This document shows, in pieces, positions 47,683 to 60,695 of a stretch of 64,000 nt of DNA. The notes beneath the pieces are model-generated. The model made no database searches and was not told the DNA's origin. It worked only from the letters and a program-made list of their open reading frames with translations. The DNA is from Pegoplata infirma (Eukaryota; Arthropoda; Insecta; Diptera; Anthomyiidae). The stretch covers positions 496,001-560,000 of the forward strand of contig CAWUER010000514.1 in assembly GCA_963921195.1 (NCBI GenBank), read 5' to 3'. The position numbers and the translations under genes were made by a program. Numbering within the stretch: the stretch's first letter is position 1; the number at the start of each line of letters is the position of its first letter.

Positions 47683-50600
47683 AAAGATTGGAACCAAATG
47701 TGAGACAATCGGGCTGGTACTTACAGAGATATATGCATTTATGCAAAGTTTTTTTTTCATTTTTATGAGAAACCCATTATTTAAGGTTTTTTGGAGACCC
47801 TCATTTTTAAATTGCTATAACTAGGTAAATAATGATCCGATTTTGACTCTGTAAAAACTAGAATGCATAAGTATATTAGCTTTATCATGACAGAAAAAAA
47901 TTAAGACTATCGGACTAGTATTAACAGATATTTATGCATTCATATCAAAAATATTTTCGGGTTACTTGTAATACTTGAAATGGCTATATCAAGGTTACCA
48001 TTATATCGATTTCAAATGCCTTTGCACGAATTTAAATCTTTTTCAATAAAGTTTAATTCGAATAAAAGAGATTGCTCGATTTTAAATTTTTAAAAAAAAT
48101 TATTTTTTCAAAAATGATAAACTTGTAATTTTTCGTAGTCTGGAGACCTTTTACTTTCAACGGCTGTATCTCTGCAACTATTGCTCCGATTTTGTCAAAA
48201 TAACAAAAAAATAAAAGATTGAGACTTTATCTTTCCTCTGGAAGCAAATGTGAGACAATCGGGCTGGTACTTACAGAGATATATGCATTTATGCAAAGTT
48301 TTTTTTTTTTTCATTTTTATGAGAAACCCATTATTTAAGGTTTTTTGGAGACCCTCATTTTTAAATTGCTATAACTCGGTTAATAATGATGCGATTTTGA
48401 CTCTATAAAAACTAGAATGCATAGGTATATTAGCTTTATCATGACAGAAAAAATTTAAGACTATCAGACTAGTATTAACAGATATTTATGCATTCATATC
48501 AAAAATATTTTCGGGTTACTTGTAATAACTTGAAATGGCTATATCAAGGTTACCATTCTATCGTTTTCTAATGCCTTTGCACGAATTTAAATCTTTTTCA
48601 ATAAAGTTTAAATAGAATAAAAGAGATTGATCGATTTTAAATTTAAAAAAAAAAATTATTTTTTCAAAAATGATAAACTTGTAATTTTTCGTAGTCTGGA
48701 GACCTTTTACTTTCAACGGCTGAATCTCTGCAACTATTGCTCCGATTTTGTCAAAATAACAAAAAAATAAAAGATTGAGACTTTATCTTTCCTCTGGAAC
48801 CAAATGTGAGACAATCGGGCTGGTACTTACAGAGATATATGGATTTATGCAAAGTTTTTTTTTCATTTTTATGAGAAACCCATTATTTAAGGTTTTTTGG
48901 GAGACCCTCATTTTTAAATTGCTATAACTCGGTAAATAATAATCCGATTGACAGAAAAAATTTAAGACTATCAGACTTGTTTTAACAGATATTTATGCAT
49001 TCATATCAAAAATAATTTCGGGTTACTTGTAATAACTTGAAATGGCTATATCAAGGTTACCATTAAATCGATTTCAAATGCCTTTGCACGAATTTAAATC
49101 TTTTTCAATAAAGTTTAAATAGAATAAAAGAGATTGCTCGATTTTAAATTTTTAAAAAAATTTATTTTTTTAAAAATGATAAACTTGTAATTTTTCGTAG
49201 TCTGGAGACCTTTTACTTTCAACGGCTGTATCTCTGCAACTATTGCTCCGATTTTGTCAAAATAACAAAAAAATAAAAGATTGAGACCTTATCTTTCCTC
49301 TGGAACCAAATGTGAGACAATCGGGCTGGTACTTACAGAGATATATGCATTTATGCAAAGTTTTTTTTTTTCATTTTTATGAGAAACCCATTATTTAAGG
49401 TTTTTTGGAGACCCTCATTTTTAAATTGCTATAACTCGGTAAATAATGATCCGATTTTGACTCTATAAAAACTAGAATGCATAAGTATATTAGCTTTATC
49501 ATGACAGAAAAAAATTAAGACTATCGGACTAGTATTAACAGATATTTATGCATTCATATCAAAAATATTTTCGGGTTACTTGTAATAACTTGAAATGGCT
49601 ATATCAAGGTTACCATTATTTCGATTTCAAATGCCTTTGCACGAATTTAAATCTTTTTCAATAAAGTTTAAATAGAATAAAAGAGATTGCTCGATTTTAA
49701 ATTTAAAAAAAAATATTTTTTCAAAAATGATAAACTTGTAATTTTTCGTAGTCTGGAGACCTTTTACTTTCAACGGCTGTATCTCTGCAACTATTGCTCC
49801 GATTTTGTCAAAATAACAAAAAAATAAAAGATTGGAACCAAATGTGAGACAATCGGGCTGGTACTTACAGAGATATATGCATTTATGCAAAGTTTTTTTT
49901 TCATTTTTATGAGAAACCCATTATTTAAGGTTTTTTGGAGACCCTCATTTTTAAATTGCTATAACTAGGTAAATAATGATCCGATTTTGACTCTGTAAAA
50001 ACTAGAATGCATAAGTATATTAGCTTTATCATGACAGAAAAAAATTAAGACTATCGGACTAGTATTAACAGATATTTATGCATTCATATCAAAAATATTT
50101 TCGGGTTACTTGTAATAACTTTAAATGGCTTTATCAAGGTTACCATTCTATCGTTTTCTAATGCCTTTGCACGAATTTAAATCTTTTTCAATAAAGTTTA
50201 AATAGAATAAAAGAGATTGCTCGATTTTAAATTTTTAAAAAAATTTATTTTTTTCAAAAATGATAAACTTGTAATTTTTCGTAGTCTGGAGACCTTTTAC
50301 TTTCAACGGCTGTATCTCTGCAACTATTGCTCCGATTTTGTCAAAATAACAAAAAAATAAAAGATTGAGACTTTATCTTTCCTCTGGAACCAAATGTGAG
50401 ACAATCGGGCTGGTACTTACAGAGATATATGCATTTATGCAAAGTTTTTTTTTTCATTTTTATGAGAAACCCATTATTTAAGGTTTTTTGGAGACCCTCA
50501 TTTTTAAATTGCTATAACTCGGTAAATAATGATCCGATTTTGACTCTATAAAAACTAGAATGCATAAGTATATTAGCTTTATCATGACAGAAAAAAAATA

Positions 50601-51002
50601 AGACTATCGGACTAGTATTAACAGATATTTATGCATTCATATCAAAAATATTTTCGGGTTACTTGTAATAACTTGAAATGGCTATATCAAGGTTACCATT
50701 ATTTCGATTTCAAATGCCTTTGCACGAATTTAAATCTTTTTCAATAAAGTTTAAATAGAATAAAAGAGATTGCTCGATTTTAAATTTTTAAAAAAATTTA
50801 TTTTTTCAAAAATGATAAACTTGTAATTTTTCGTAGTCTGGAGACCTTTTACTTTCAACGGCTGTATCTCTGCAACTTTTTTCATTTTTATGAGAAACCC
50901 ATTATTTAAGGTTTTTGGTGACCCTCATTTTTAAATTGCTATAACTCGGTAAATAATGATCCGATTTTGACTCTATAAAAACTAGAATGCATAAGTATAT
51001 TA
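47683..51002 (-). repeat. Satellite array segment 6b, inverted orientation
   Basis: From 47683 the unit reads as its reverse complement (CAAATGTGAGACAATCGGGC, TTACAGAGATATATGC). This is the only block of the window with flipped satellite, together with the short stretch 52098-52346. It ends at the inverted foldback element. Confidence 0.95.
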
Positions 51003-52097
51003 GGGTAATTCCAAAAATTTTCGCCCCACTGTTCGGAAACATGCCTTTGGACGCCACTGGGAATTTGGCTCATATATATTCACGTTTATATGAGATATGT
51101 TGCATTTTTGGATTTGAAAAATTTGCTGTAGTTTTCAAATTATCGCGGGTCAAAGTTCGACTTTTTTAGCAAAAGTCAGAAAAATACATGATGTTTAACG
51201 TGCTCTAACTTTTGAACTAGTAATCCGATTATCACAAGTAATGGCTCATATGAAAGCTTAATTCTTCTTCTTTTAGGAAATATTTTCACAAGCATAAGGT
51301 TTTTTTCAGAAGTGTTGCAAAAATTCAAAAACATTTTTTCTTTGCGAATATTTAAAAAAACACATCTTCGATTTTTTTAAAAAAAAGTTTGGTGATAAAC
51401 AATACTGTTTTGTACAACATATCCAAAATTCAGAGTGGGATCCCAATGGGATCAAAAAATATTCTGGTTTTAGTACGAAGTTTTTAAATTTAACCTTAGA
51501 AAATGAAAATTTTATGTTTCTTCAATAAAAAAATTTAAATTTTCAAAGAAATTTATACTATTAAAATTTTGAAACACATTCAAAACATTAGAAATTTAAA
51601 TTTTCTAAGGGAAAAATATGAGAACATCGTACTTAAAACAGAATATTTTTTGATCCCATGGAGATCCCACTCTGAATTTTGAATATGTTATACAAAACGG
51701 TATTGTTTATCACCAAACTTTTTTTAAAAAAATCGAAGATGTGTTTTTTTAAATATTCGAAAAGAAAAAATGTTTTTGCATTTTTGCATCATTTCTGTAA
51801 AAAAAACTGTGTTATTTTAAAAATATTTTCTAAAAGAAGAACCCCAGCTAAATTTGTGAAAATCGGGTCATTGGTTAAGAAGTTACAGCTCTTTAAACGT
51901 GATATATTTTTCTTACTTTTGCTTAAAAAGTCAATCTTTGACCCGCCATAATTCATTAAATACACCAAATGTAAAAAAACGATATATGGTACATATATCA
52001 TATTTATAAGGGCTATCTATATGTCAATGTTCAAATTAATCTGAGACACCATTTCCAAAAATGACTAAAATTTGAGCTAAATTTTCTGGAATGGCCC
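51003..52097 (-). mobile_element. Foldback element copy 2 (inverted)
   Basis: Exact reverse complement, as far as compared, of copy 1, with the same TAAT target site in inverse orientation. It lies inside the reverse arm of the large palindrome, so it is a passenger of that duplication and not an independent insertion. Confidence 0.88.
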
Positions 52098-52346
52098 ATT
52101 AGCTTTATCATGACAGAAAAAAATTAAGACTATCGGACTAGTATTAACAGATATTTATGCATTCATATCAAAAATATTTTCGGGTTACTTGTAATACTTG
52201 AAATGGCTATATCAAGGTTACCATTATATCGATTTCAAATGCCTTTGCACGAATTTAAATCTTTTTCAATAAAGTTTAATTCGAATAAAAGAGATTGCTC
52301 GATTTTAAATTTTTAAAAAAAATTATTTTTTCAAAAATGATAAACT
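52098..52346 (-). repeat. Short inverted satellite stretch between foldback copies 2 and 3
   Basis: 249 bp of reverse-complement satellite, equivalent to 43244-43492. It ends in ATGATAAACT, where the unbroken satellite would continue TGTAATTTTTCG. It abuts the first base of foldback copy 3. Confidence 0.92.
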
Positions 52347-53441
52347 GGGCCATTCCAGAAAATTTAGCTCAAATTTTAGTCATTTTTGGAAATGGTGTCT
52401 CAGATTAATTTGAACATTGACATATAGATAGCCCTTATAAATATGATATATGTACCATATATCGTTTTTTTACATTTGGTGTATTTAATGAATTATGGCG
52501 GGTCAAAGATTGACTTTTTAAGCAAAAGTAAGAAAAATATATCACGTTTAAAGAGCTGTAACTTCTTAACCAATGACCCGATTTTCACAAATTTAGCTGG
52601 GGTTCTTCTTTTAGAAAATATTTTTAAAATAACACAGTTTTTTTTACAGAAATGATGCAAAAATGCAAAAACATTTTTTCTTTTCGAATATTTAAAAAAA
52701 CACATCTTCGATTTTTTTAAAAAAAGTTTGGTGATAAACAATACCGTTTTGTATAACATATTCAAAATTCAGAGTGGGATCTCCATGGGATCAAAAAATA
52801 TTCTGTTTTAAGTACGATGTTCTCATATTTTTCCCTTAGAAAATTTAAATTTCTAATGTTTTGAATGTGTTTCAAAATTTTAATAGTATAATTTTCTTTG
52901 AAAATTTAAATTTTTTTATTGAAGAAACATAAAATTTTCATTTTCTAAGGTTAAATTTAAAAACTTCGTACTAAAACCAGAATATTTTTTGATCCCATTG
53001 GGATCCCACTCTGAATTTTGGATATGTTGTACAAAACAGTATTGTTTATCACCAAACTTTTTTTTAAAAAAATCGAAGATGTGTTTTTTTAAATATTCGC
53101 AAAGAAAAAATGTTTTTGAATTTTTGCAACACTTCTGAAAAAAACCTTATGCTTGTGAAAATATTTCCTAAAAGAAGAAGAATTAAGCTTTCATATGAGC
53201 CATTACTTGTGATAATCGGATTACTAGTTCAAAAGTTAGAGCACGTTAAACATCATGTATTTTTCTGACTTTTGCTAAAAAAGTCGAACTTTGACCCGCG
53301 ATAATTTGAAAACTACAGCAAATTTTTCAAATCCAAAAATGCAACATATCTCATATAAACGTGAATATATATGAGCCAAATTCCCAGTGGCGTCCAAAGG
53401 CATGTTTCCGAACAGTGGGGCGAAAATTTTTGGAATTACCC
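52347..53441 (+). mobile_element. Foldback element copy 3 (1095 bp)
   Basis: Same element in forward orientation. It differs from copy 1 by at least one base (ATAATTTTCTTTG against ATAAATTTCTTTG near 52890). The right flank is identical to that of copy 1 (TAATATACTTATGC), but the left flank is inverted satellite that stops exactly at the element end, so there is no matching TAAT on the left. Copy 3 therefore marks a rearrangement junction at a transposon terminus. Confidence 0.88.
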
Positions 53442-56400
53442 TAATATACTTATGCATTCTAGTTTTTATAGAGTCAAAATCGGATCATTATTTACCGAGT
53501 TATAGCAATTTAAAAATGAGGGTCACCAAAAACCTTAAATAATGGGTTTCTCATAAAAATGAAAAAAGTTGCAGAGATACAGCCGTTGAAAATAAAAGGT
53601 CTCCAGACTACGAAAAATTACAAGTTTATCATTTTTGAAAAAATAAATTTTTTTAAAAATTTAAAATCGAGCAATCTCTTTTATTCTATTTAAACTTTAT
53701 TGAAAAAGATTTAAATTCGTGCAAAGGCATTTGAAATCGAAATAATGGTAACCTTGATATAGCCATTTCAAGTTATTACAAGTAACCCGAAAATATTTTT
53801 GATATGAATGCATAAATATCTGTTAATACTAGTCCGATAGTCTTATTTTTTTTCTGTCATGATAAAGCTAATATACTTATGCATTCTAGTTTTTATAGAG
53901 TCAAAATCGGATCATTATTTACCGAGTTATAGCAATTTAAAAATGAGGGTCTCCAAAAAACCTTAAATAATGGGTTTCTCATAAAAATGAAAAAAAAAAC
54001 TTTGCATAAATGCATATATCTCTGTAAGTACCAGCCCGATTGTCTCACATTTGGTTCCAGAGGAAAGATAAAGTCTCAATCTTTTATTTTTTTGTTATTT
54101 TGACAAAATCGGAGCAATAGTTGCAGAGATACAGCCGTTGAAAGTAAAAGGTCTCCAGACTACGAAAAATTACAAGTTTATCATTTTTGAAAAAAATAAA
54201 TTTTTTTAAAAATTTAAAATCGAGCAATCTCTTTTATTCTATTTAAACTTTATTGAAAAAGATTTAAATTCGTGCAAAGGCATTAGAAAACGATAGAATG
54301 GTAACCTTGATAAAGCCATTTAAAGTTATTACAAGTAACCCGAAAATATTTTTGATATGAATGCATAAATATCTGTTAATACTAGTCCGATAGTCTTAAT
54401 TTTTTTCTGTCATGATAAAGCTAATATACTTATGCATTCTAGTTTTTACAGAGTCAAAATCGGATCATTATTTACCTAGTTATAGCAATTTAAAAATGAG
54501 GGTCTCCAAAAAACCTTAAATAATGGGTTTCTCATAAAAATGAAAAAAAAACTTTGCATAAATGCATATATCTCTGTAAGTACCAGCCCGATTGTCTCAC
54601 ATTTGGTTCCAATCTTTTATTTTTTTGTTATTTTGACAAAATCGGAGCAATAGTTGCAGAGATACAGCCGTTGAAAGTAAAAGGTCTCCAGACTACGAAA
54701 AATTACAAGTTTATCATTTTTGAAAAAATATTTTTTTTTAAATTTAAAATCGAGCAATCTCTTTTATTCTATTTAAACTTTATTGAAAAAGATTTAAATT
54801 CGTGCAAAGGCATTTGAAATCGAAATAATGGTAACCTTGATATAGCCATTTCAAGTTATTACAAGTAACCCGAAAATATTTTTGATATGAATGCATAAAT
54901 ATCTGTTAATACTAGTCCGATAGTCTTAATTTTTTTCTGTCATGATAAAGCTAATATACTTATGCATTCTAGTTTTTATAGAGTCAAAATCGGATCATTA
55001 TTTACCGAGTTATAGCAATTTAAAAATGAGGGTCTCCAAAAAACCTTAAATAATGGGTTTCTCATAAAAATGAAAAAAAAAAACTTTGCATAAATGCATA
55101 TATCTCTGTAAGTACCAGCCCGATTGTCTCACATTTGGTTCCAGAGGAAAGATAAGGTCTCAATCTTTTATTTTTTTGTTATTTTGACAAAATCGGAGCA
55201 ATAGTTGCAGAGATACAGCCGTTGAAAGTAAAAGGTCTCCAGACTACGAAAAATTACAAGTTTATCATTTTTAAAAAAATAAATTTTTTTAAAAATTTAA
55301 AATCGAGCAATCTCTTTTATTCTATTTAAACTTTATTGAAAAAGATTTAAATTCGTGCAAAGGCATTTGAAATCGATTTAATGGTAACCTTGATATAGCC
55401 ATTTCAAGTTATTACAAGTAACCCGAAATTATTTTTGATATGAATGCATAAATATCTGTTAAAACAAGTCTGATAGTCTTAAATTTTTTCTGTCATGATA
55501 AAGCTAATATACCTAAGCATTCTAGTTTTTATAGAGTCAAAATCGGATTATTATTTACCGAGTTATAGCAATTTAAAAATGAGGGTCTCCAAAAAACCTT
55601 AAATAATGGGTTTCTCATAAAAATGAAAAAAAAAACTTTGCATAAATGCATATATCTCTGTAAGTACCAGCCCGATTGCCACACATTTGGTTCCAGAGGA
55701 AAGATAAAGTCTCAATCTTTTATTTTTTTGTTATTTTGACAAAATCGGAGCAATAGTTGCAGAGATACAGCCGTTGAAAGTAAAAGGTCTCCAGACTACG
55801 AAAAATTACAAGTTTATCATTTTTAAAAAAAATAAATTTTTTTAAAAATTTAAAATCGAGCAATCTCTTTTATTCTATTTAAACTTTATTGAAAAAGATT
55901 TAAATTCGTGCAAAGGCATTAGAAAACGATAGAATGGTAACCTTGATATAGCCATTTCAAGTTATTACAAGTAACCCGAAAATATTTTTGATATGAATGC
56001 ATAAATATCTGTTAATACTAGTCTGATAGTCTTAAATTTTTTCTGTCATGATAAAGCTAATATACTTATGCATTCTAGTTTTTATAGAGTCAAAATCTCA
56101 TCGTTATTTACCGAGTTATAGCAATTTAAAAGTGAGGGTCTCCAAAAAACCTTAAATAATGGGTTTCTCATAAAAATGAAAAAAAAAACTTTGCATAAAT
56201 GCATATATCTCTGTAAGTACCAGCCCGATTGTCTCACATTTCGTTCCAGAGGAAAGATAAAGTCTCAATCTTTTATTTTTTTGTTATTTTGACAAAATCG
56301 GAGCAATAGTTGCAGAGATACAGCCGTTGAAAGTAAAAGGTCTCCAGACTACGAAAAATTACAAGTTTATCATTTTTGAAAAAATAATTTTTTTTAAAAA

Positions 56401-57617
56401 TTTAAAATCGAGCAATCTCTTTTATTCCAATTAAACTTTATTGAAAAAGATTTAAATTCGTGCAAAGGCATTTGAAATCGATATAATGGTAACCTTGATA
56501 TAGCCATTTCAAGTTATTACAAGTAACCCGAAAATATATTGATATGAATGCATAAATATCTGTTAATACTAGTCCGATAGTCTTAATTTTTTTCTGTCAT
56601 GATAAAGCTAATATACTTATGCATTCTAGTTTTTATAGAGTCAAAATCGGATCATTATGTACCGAGTTATAGCAATTTAAAAATGAGGGTCTCCAAAAAA
56701 CCTTAAATAATGGGTTTCTCATAAAAATGAAAAAAAAAAACTTTGCATAAATGCATATATCTGTGTAAGTACCAGCCCGATTGTCTCACATTTGGTTCCA
56801 GAGGAAAGATAAAGTCTCAATCTTTTATTTTTTTGTTATTTTGACAAAATCGGAGCAATAGTTGCAGAGATACAGCCGTTGAAAGTAAAAGGTCTCCAGA
56901 CTACGAAAAATTACAAGTTTAAAATTTTTGAAAAAATAAATTTTTTTAAAAATTTAAAATCGAGCAATCTCTTTTATTCTATTTAAACTTTATTGAAAAA
57001 GATTTAAATTCGTGCAAAGGCATTAGAAAACGATAGAATGGTAACCTTGATATAGCCATTTCAAATTATTACAAGTAACCCGAAAATATTTTTGATATGA
57101 ATGCATAAATATCTGTTAATACTAGTCTGATAGTCTTAAATTTTTTCTGTCATGATAAAGCTAATATACTTATGCATTCTAGTTTTTATAGAGTCAAAAT
57201 CGGATCATTATTTACCGAGTTATAGCAATTTAAAAATGAGGGTCTCCAAAAAACCTTAAATAATGGGTTTCTCATAAAAATTAAAAAAAAAAAAAACTTT
57301 GCATAAATGCATATATCTCTGTAAGTACCAGCCCGATTGTCTCACATTTGGTTTCAGAGGAAAGATAAAGTCTCAATCTTTTATTTTTTTGTTATTTTGA
57401 CAAAATCGGAGCAATAGTTGCAGAGATACAGCCGTTGAAAGTAAAAGGTCTCCAGACTACGAAAAATTACAAGTTTATCATTTTTGAAAAAATAAATTTT
57501 TTTAAAAATTTAAAATCGAGCAATCTCTTTTATTCTATTTAAACTTTATTGAAAAAGATTTAAATTCGTGCAAAGGTATTTGAAATCGATATAATGGTAA
57601 CCTTGATATAGCCATTT
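53442..57617 (+). repeat. Satellite array segment 7, about 7.6 monomers
   Basis: Forward satellite. The first ~2.05 kb (to about 55490) parallels 44588-46640, including the same deletion monomers, with a few private substitutions such as GTTGAAAATAAAAGG at 53586. It then continues as ordinary array without the deletion seen at 46640. It ends at the AGCCATTT target site. Confidence 0.94.
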
Positions 57618-58265
57618 CATAGATGGGACTAATTAATTAAAGGGACCAATTAATTGATGGTTTAATTACCATTTAATTGATGTCAATGGTAATGAAATTT
57701 TTTTCATTACCATTGGTTGTATCAATTGTACCAATTAAATTACTTATCAATTTAATTAGTAATGAAAATTAAAAAAAAAATAATTACCATTGGTATGGCA
57801 TCACTTAAAAAAAATAATTACCATTAGTAAAAGTCGGCACAATATTTTCAAAATCGTTAATATTTGGAAATATGTATCTGTTGTTTTTTGTTATATGATG
57901 TTTTAATTTTTCACATTTTATAAACCAAACACACGTTGATTGCCTTTGTATAACACAATATTTGAAATTTTTATTTGAGTTTTGTTTTTTGTCTTTAACA
58001 TTTTCATATTTTTTGTAAAAGCATACTTTGATGTTTAAATTTTTAACTTTTCAAAAAAAAAAAACAAAAATGTGCAAACCAATGGTTTTGAAACCAATTA
58101 TAATTGGTGTTTTTCAACAATTGGTGCATTTCATTACCATTAGTAATTATTTTTTCAATTAAAAAAATTTAATTACCATTAAATGGTAATGAAAATTTTT
58201 TCATTACCATTGATATCAACCAATGGTAATTAAATTTCAATGGTAATGAAAAATTCCCATCTATG
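57618..58265. mobile_element. hAT-type MITE (648 bp) with ATTACCATT-rich ends
   Basis: AGCCATTT flanks the element (57610-57617 and 58266-58273). The termini are a perfect 11-bp inverted repeat CATAGATGGGA. Both ends carry clustered copies of AATGGTAATGAAA and its inverse TTTCATTACCATT, many arranged as hairpins. The middle (about 57840-58080) is AT-rich and unique. There is no open frame of note. The 8-bp duplication and CA-initial TIR place it with hAT. Confidence 0.88.
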
Positions 58266-58841
58266 AGCCATTTCAAGTTATTACAAGTAACCCGAAAATA
58301 TTTTTGATATGAATGCATAAATATCTGTTAATACTAGTCCGATAGTCTTAATTTTTTTCTGTCATGATAAAGCTAATATACTTATGCATTCTAGTTTTTA
58401 TAGAGTCAAAATCGGATCATTATTTACCGAGTTATAGCAATTTAAAAATGAAGGTCTCCAAAAAACCTTAAATAATGGGTTTCTCATAAAAATGAAAAAA
58501 AAAACTTTGCATAAATGCATATATCTCTGTAAGTACCAGCCCGATTGTCTCACATTTGGTTCCAGAAGAAAGATAAAGTCTCAATCTTTTATTTTTTTGT
58601 TATTTTGACAAAATTGGAGCAATAGTTGCAGAGATACAGCCGTTGAAAGTAAAAGGTCTCCAGACTACGAAAAATTACAAGTTTATCATTTTTGAAAAAA
58701 TAATTTTTTTTAAAAATTTAAAATCGAGCAATCTCTTTTATTCTATTTAAACTTTATTGAAAAAGATTTAAATTCGTGCAAAGGCATTTGAAATCGATAT
58801 AATGGTAACCTTGATATAGCCATTTCAAGTTATTACAAGTA
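58266..58841 (+). repeat. Satellite array segment 8, one monomer
   Basis: A single forward monomer between two insertions, ending at TTACAAGTA, the target of the next element. Variants are AATGAAGGTCTCC and AAATTGGAGC. Confidence 0.94.
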
Positions 58842-59599
58842 CCCGAGTAAAAATGTTTAGATATAATTATATCAAACAAGATCTGATTGTATATATTTAT
58901 ATCTTATTCAAGATCAAGTTATATATAACCAGATATGTTAGATCTGTTGCTATATATAACGATATATCGTACCATATCTGGTTATATCTTTTATCATATA
59001 TATTTAGATCGTAAGCAATATCTGAAATTTTTTTCCAACAAATGTATCGAAATTTGATTTTTTCTAAAATTATAAATTAATCCTATAAAAGTTTGTTTTC
59101 TAAGCTATTAAGAATCTTAAAACAAGTTTAATTTTTAGTAAAAGAAAAACATTTTATTTATTATTGAAGAAGTGGTACAAATTTGTTAATTAGTAGTACA
59201 TTTTATCATTCGATTTAAAAATTTGTCAATATTTGCCAACACTTTTGAAATGAGAAATAGGTTTTTTGTACTGAAGATTAAATAGTCTCAGCAATTGGCA
59301 CAAATATCTTACAGTCTTGGTTATTTTGGAAATTTTTTTCCCCACCTCTTACGAGTTCTCTTTAAATGTTCCGATTTAACACACCAAACGTGAGAAATTA
59401 TCTTTGTTAATAATCTGTATGGTTTTTTTATTCTCCTTTTTGAAACGTCAATACTATTTTTTTTATTTCAATTTTGAACTATCATATTTTTTTGTTTTCG
59501 TTTTCAAAAAAAATTTTACTTAATTTTAGTTTATTGTCAAAAGAAAAGCAAAACGTTTTTTAATTTTCAAAAAAAAAACTAAAATTAAAGGAGAGATCA

Positions 59600-60110
59600 A
59601 ATCCTCAGTCGCAGATGAATAGCAATTAAAATCATACAGAGTACCATATCCAGCGAAATGGTAAGTTAAAAAACAATTTTTTTTGTGTAAAATACATTTA
59701 TGAATAGTTTTTTTTTCTTTAAAGGACCACGAGATGTTCTACTCAAAAGAAGACATATGTATCAAAATTTACAACCCCAAAGATGAAATATTATAACCAT
59801 AGAGTATACCTCAACAGCCTTTCAAAAATAAACCTTAACAACGTGATATTACTGATGATTTTTCAGTTTGAGATGATTTGTATTGGAAGCACAAGGCTAA
59901 TATAAGATCGTCTAGAGAAGAATCGTCTATCCTGCTTCACATAAAAGTGAAGCATAAATAGTGAGTATTAATTTTATTTATTTTTTTATTAAAAAATAAT
60001 ACTTTATTTATATTTTTATATTTAAAGATCGTTTTATATCGTTGGATAAAGGTTCAGGGGTCCAAACATACAACTAAAGAGAAGTCTATGTCACAAAAGA
60101 TTGGCGATAT
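59600..60110 (+). pseudogene. Possible captured, intron-containing gene fragment
   Basis: Two intron-like segments have canonical ends: ATG/GTAAGT ... TTTCTTTAAAG/GACCACGAG (intron 59661-59724, 64 bp) and ATA/GTGAGTATT ... ATATTTAAAG/ATCG (intron 59961-60027, 67 bp), a normal size for fly introns. Splicing the first joins an ATG (59658-59660) to a frame of 23 further codons ending at TAA 59794-59796, starting DHEMFYSKEDICIKIYNP. The remaining exon-like sequence has stops in all frames I followed. No protein family is recognised. It could be a decayed transposon gene or a host fragment. Confidence 0.35.
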
Positions 60111-60234
60111 TAAACATGAAGAATTAATTAGTTCTATATTGTTTTTAACTTTAATTTTTTATTTTTTTTAATTGGATTACCACGTCCAACACTAAAAATC
60201 TCCCAGTGAAATATGTATGTAACTAGTCTTTATA

Positions 60235-60695
60235 GATTATGGTCTCCTGGTTCCAAATCTGCAATCCAAATTTTTTTAGCACGTACCATTTTAGCACTTT
60301 TGTGGGTCCTACTGTTACGTATTCTTATGTTTCGTTCACAAAATAGGACTTGATTTTGTATAAAATAGACTTCCCGATTACAAACCTGTAATCCAAATTT
60401 TTTTATAACGTTCCGTTTTTGAGATATTCGCGTTTGAAAATGTAAGTATTATTTATAAAGAAAAAAGTGCGTAACATTGGAGTTTGAGTTTTTCAAACGC
60501 CAGTATTTCAAAAACGGTACGCGTTAAAAAAATAGATTTGCAATCAAGAGGTCTCAGTTATACTAAATCAAGTCCTATTTTGTAGAGACCCAAAAAGTTC
60601 TAAATTAGCGTTTTTTTAATATTCAAACGAGAATATCTTAAAAACCATACTTGATAAAAAAAATTTGGAAGACAGATTTGGAATCAGGAGGACAA
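60235..60695. repeat. Internal palindrome of the 2.3-kb element
   Basis: TCTCCTGGTTCCAAATCTGC near 60241 is echoed inverted by CAGATTTGGAATCAGGAGG near 60670. AAATAGGACTTGATTTT near 60338 is echoed by AAATCAAGTCCTATTTT near 60570. The arms are about 200 bp and diverged. No coding sequence is visible. Confidence 0.7.

Larger units (their letters stand above)
43244..52346. repeat. Large palindrome: 4.44-kb inverted arms around a 225-bp spacer
   Basis: The arm 43244-47682 reappears as its reverse complement at 47908-52346, with coordinate sum 95590 throughout. Checks: element ends 43493/52097 and 44587/51003, the deletion junction near 46640/48950, GGTTCCAATC near 45755/49835, and the odd TCTTATTTTTTTT near 44992/50598. 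No difference between arms was seen at the places compared. The spacer 47683-47907 is the inverse of 45539-45763, so the flip used a different site from the arm it then copies. At the left junction, TA (47681-47682) fits both parents as microhomology. Confidence 0.88.
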
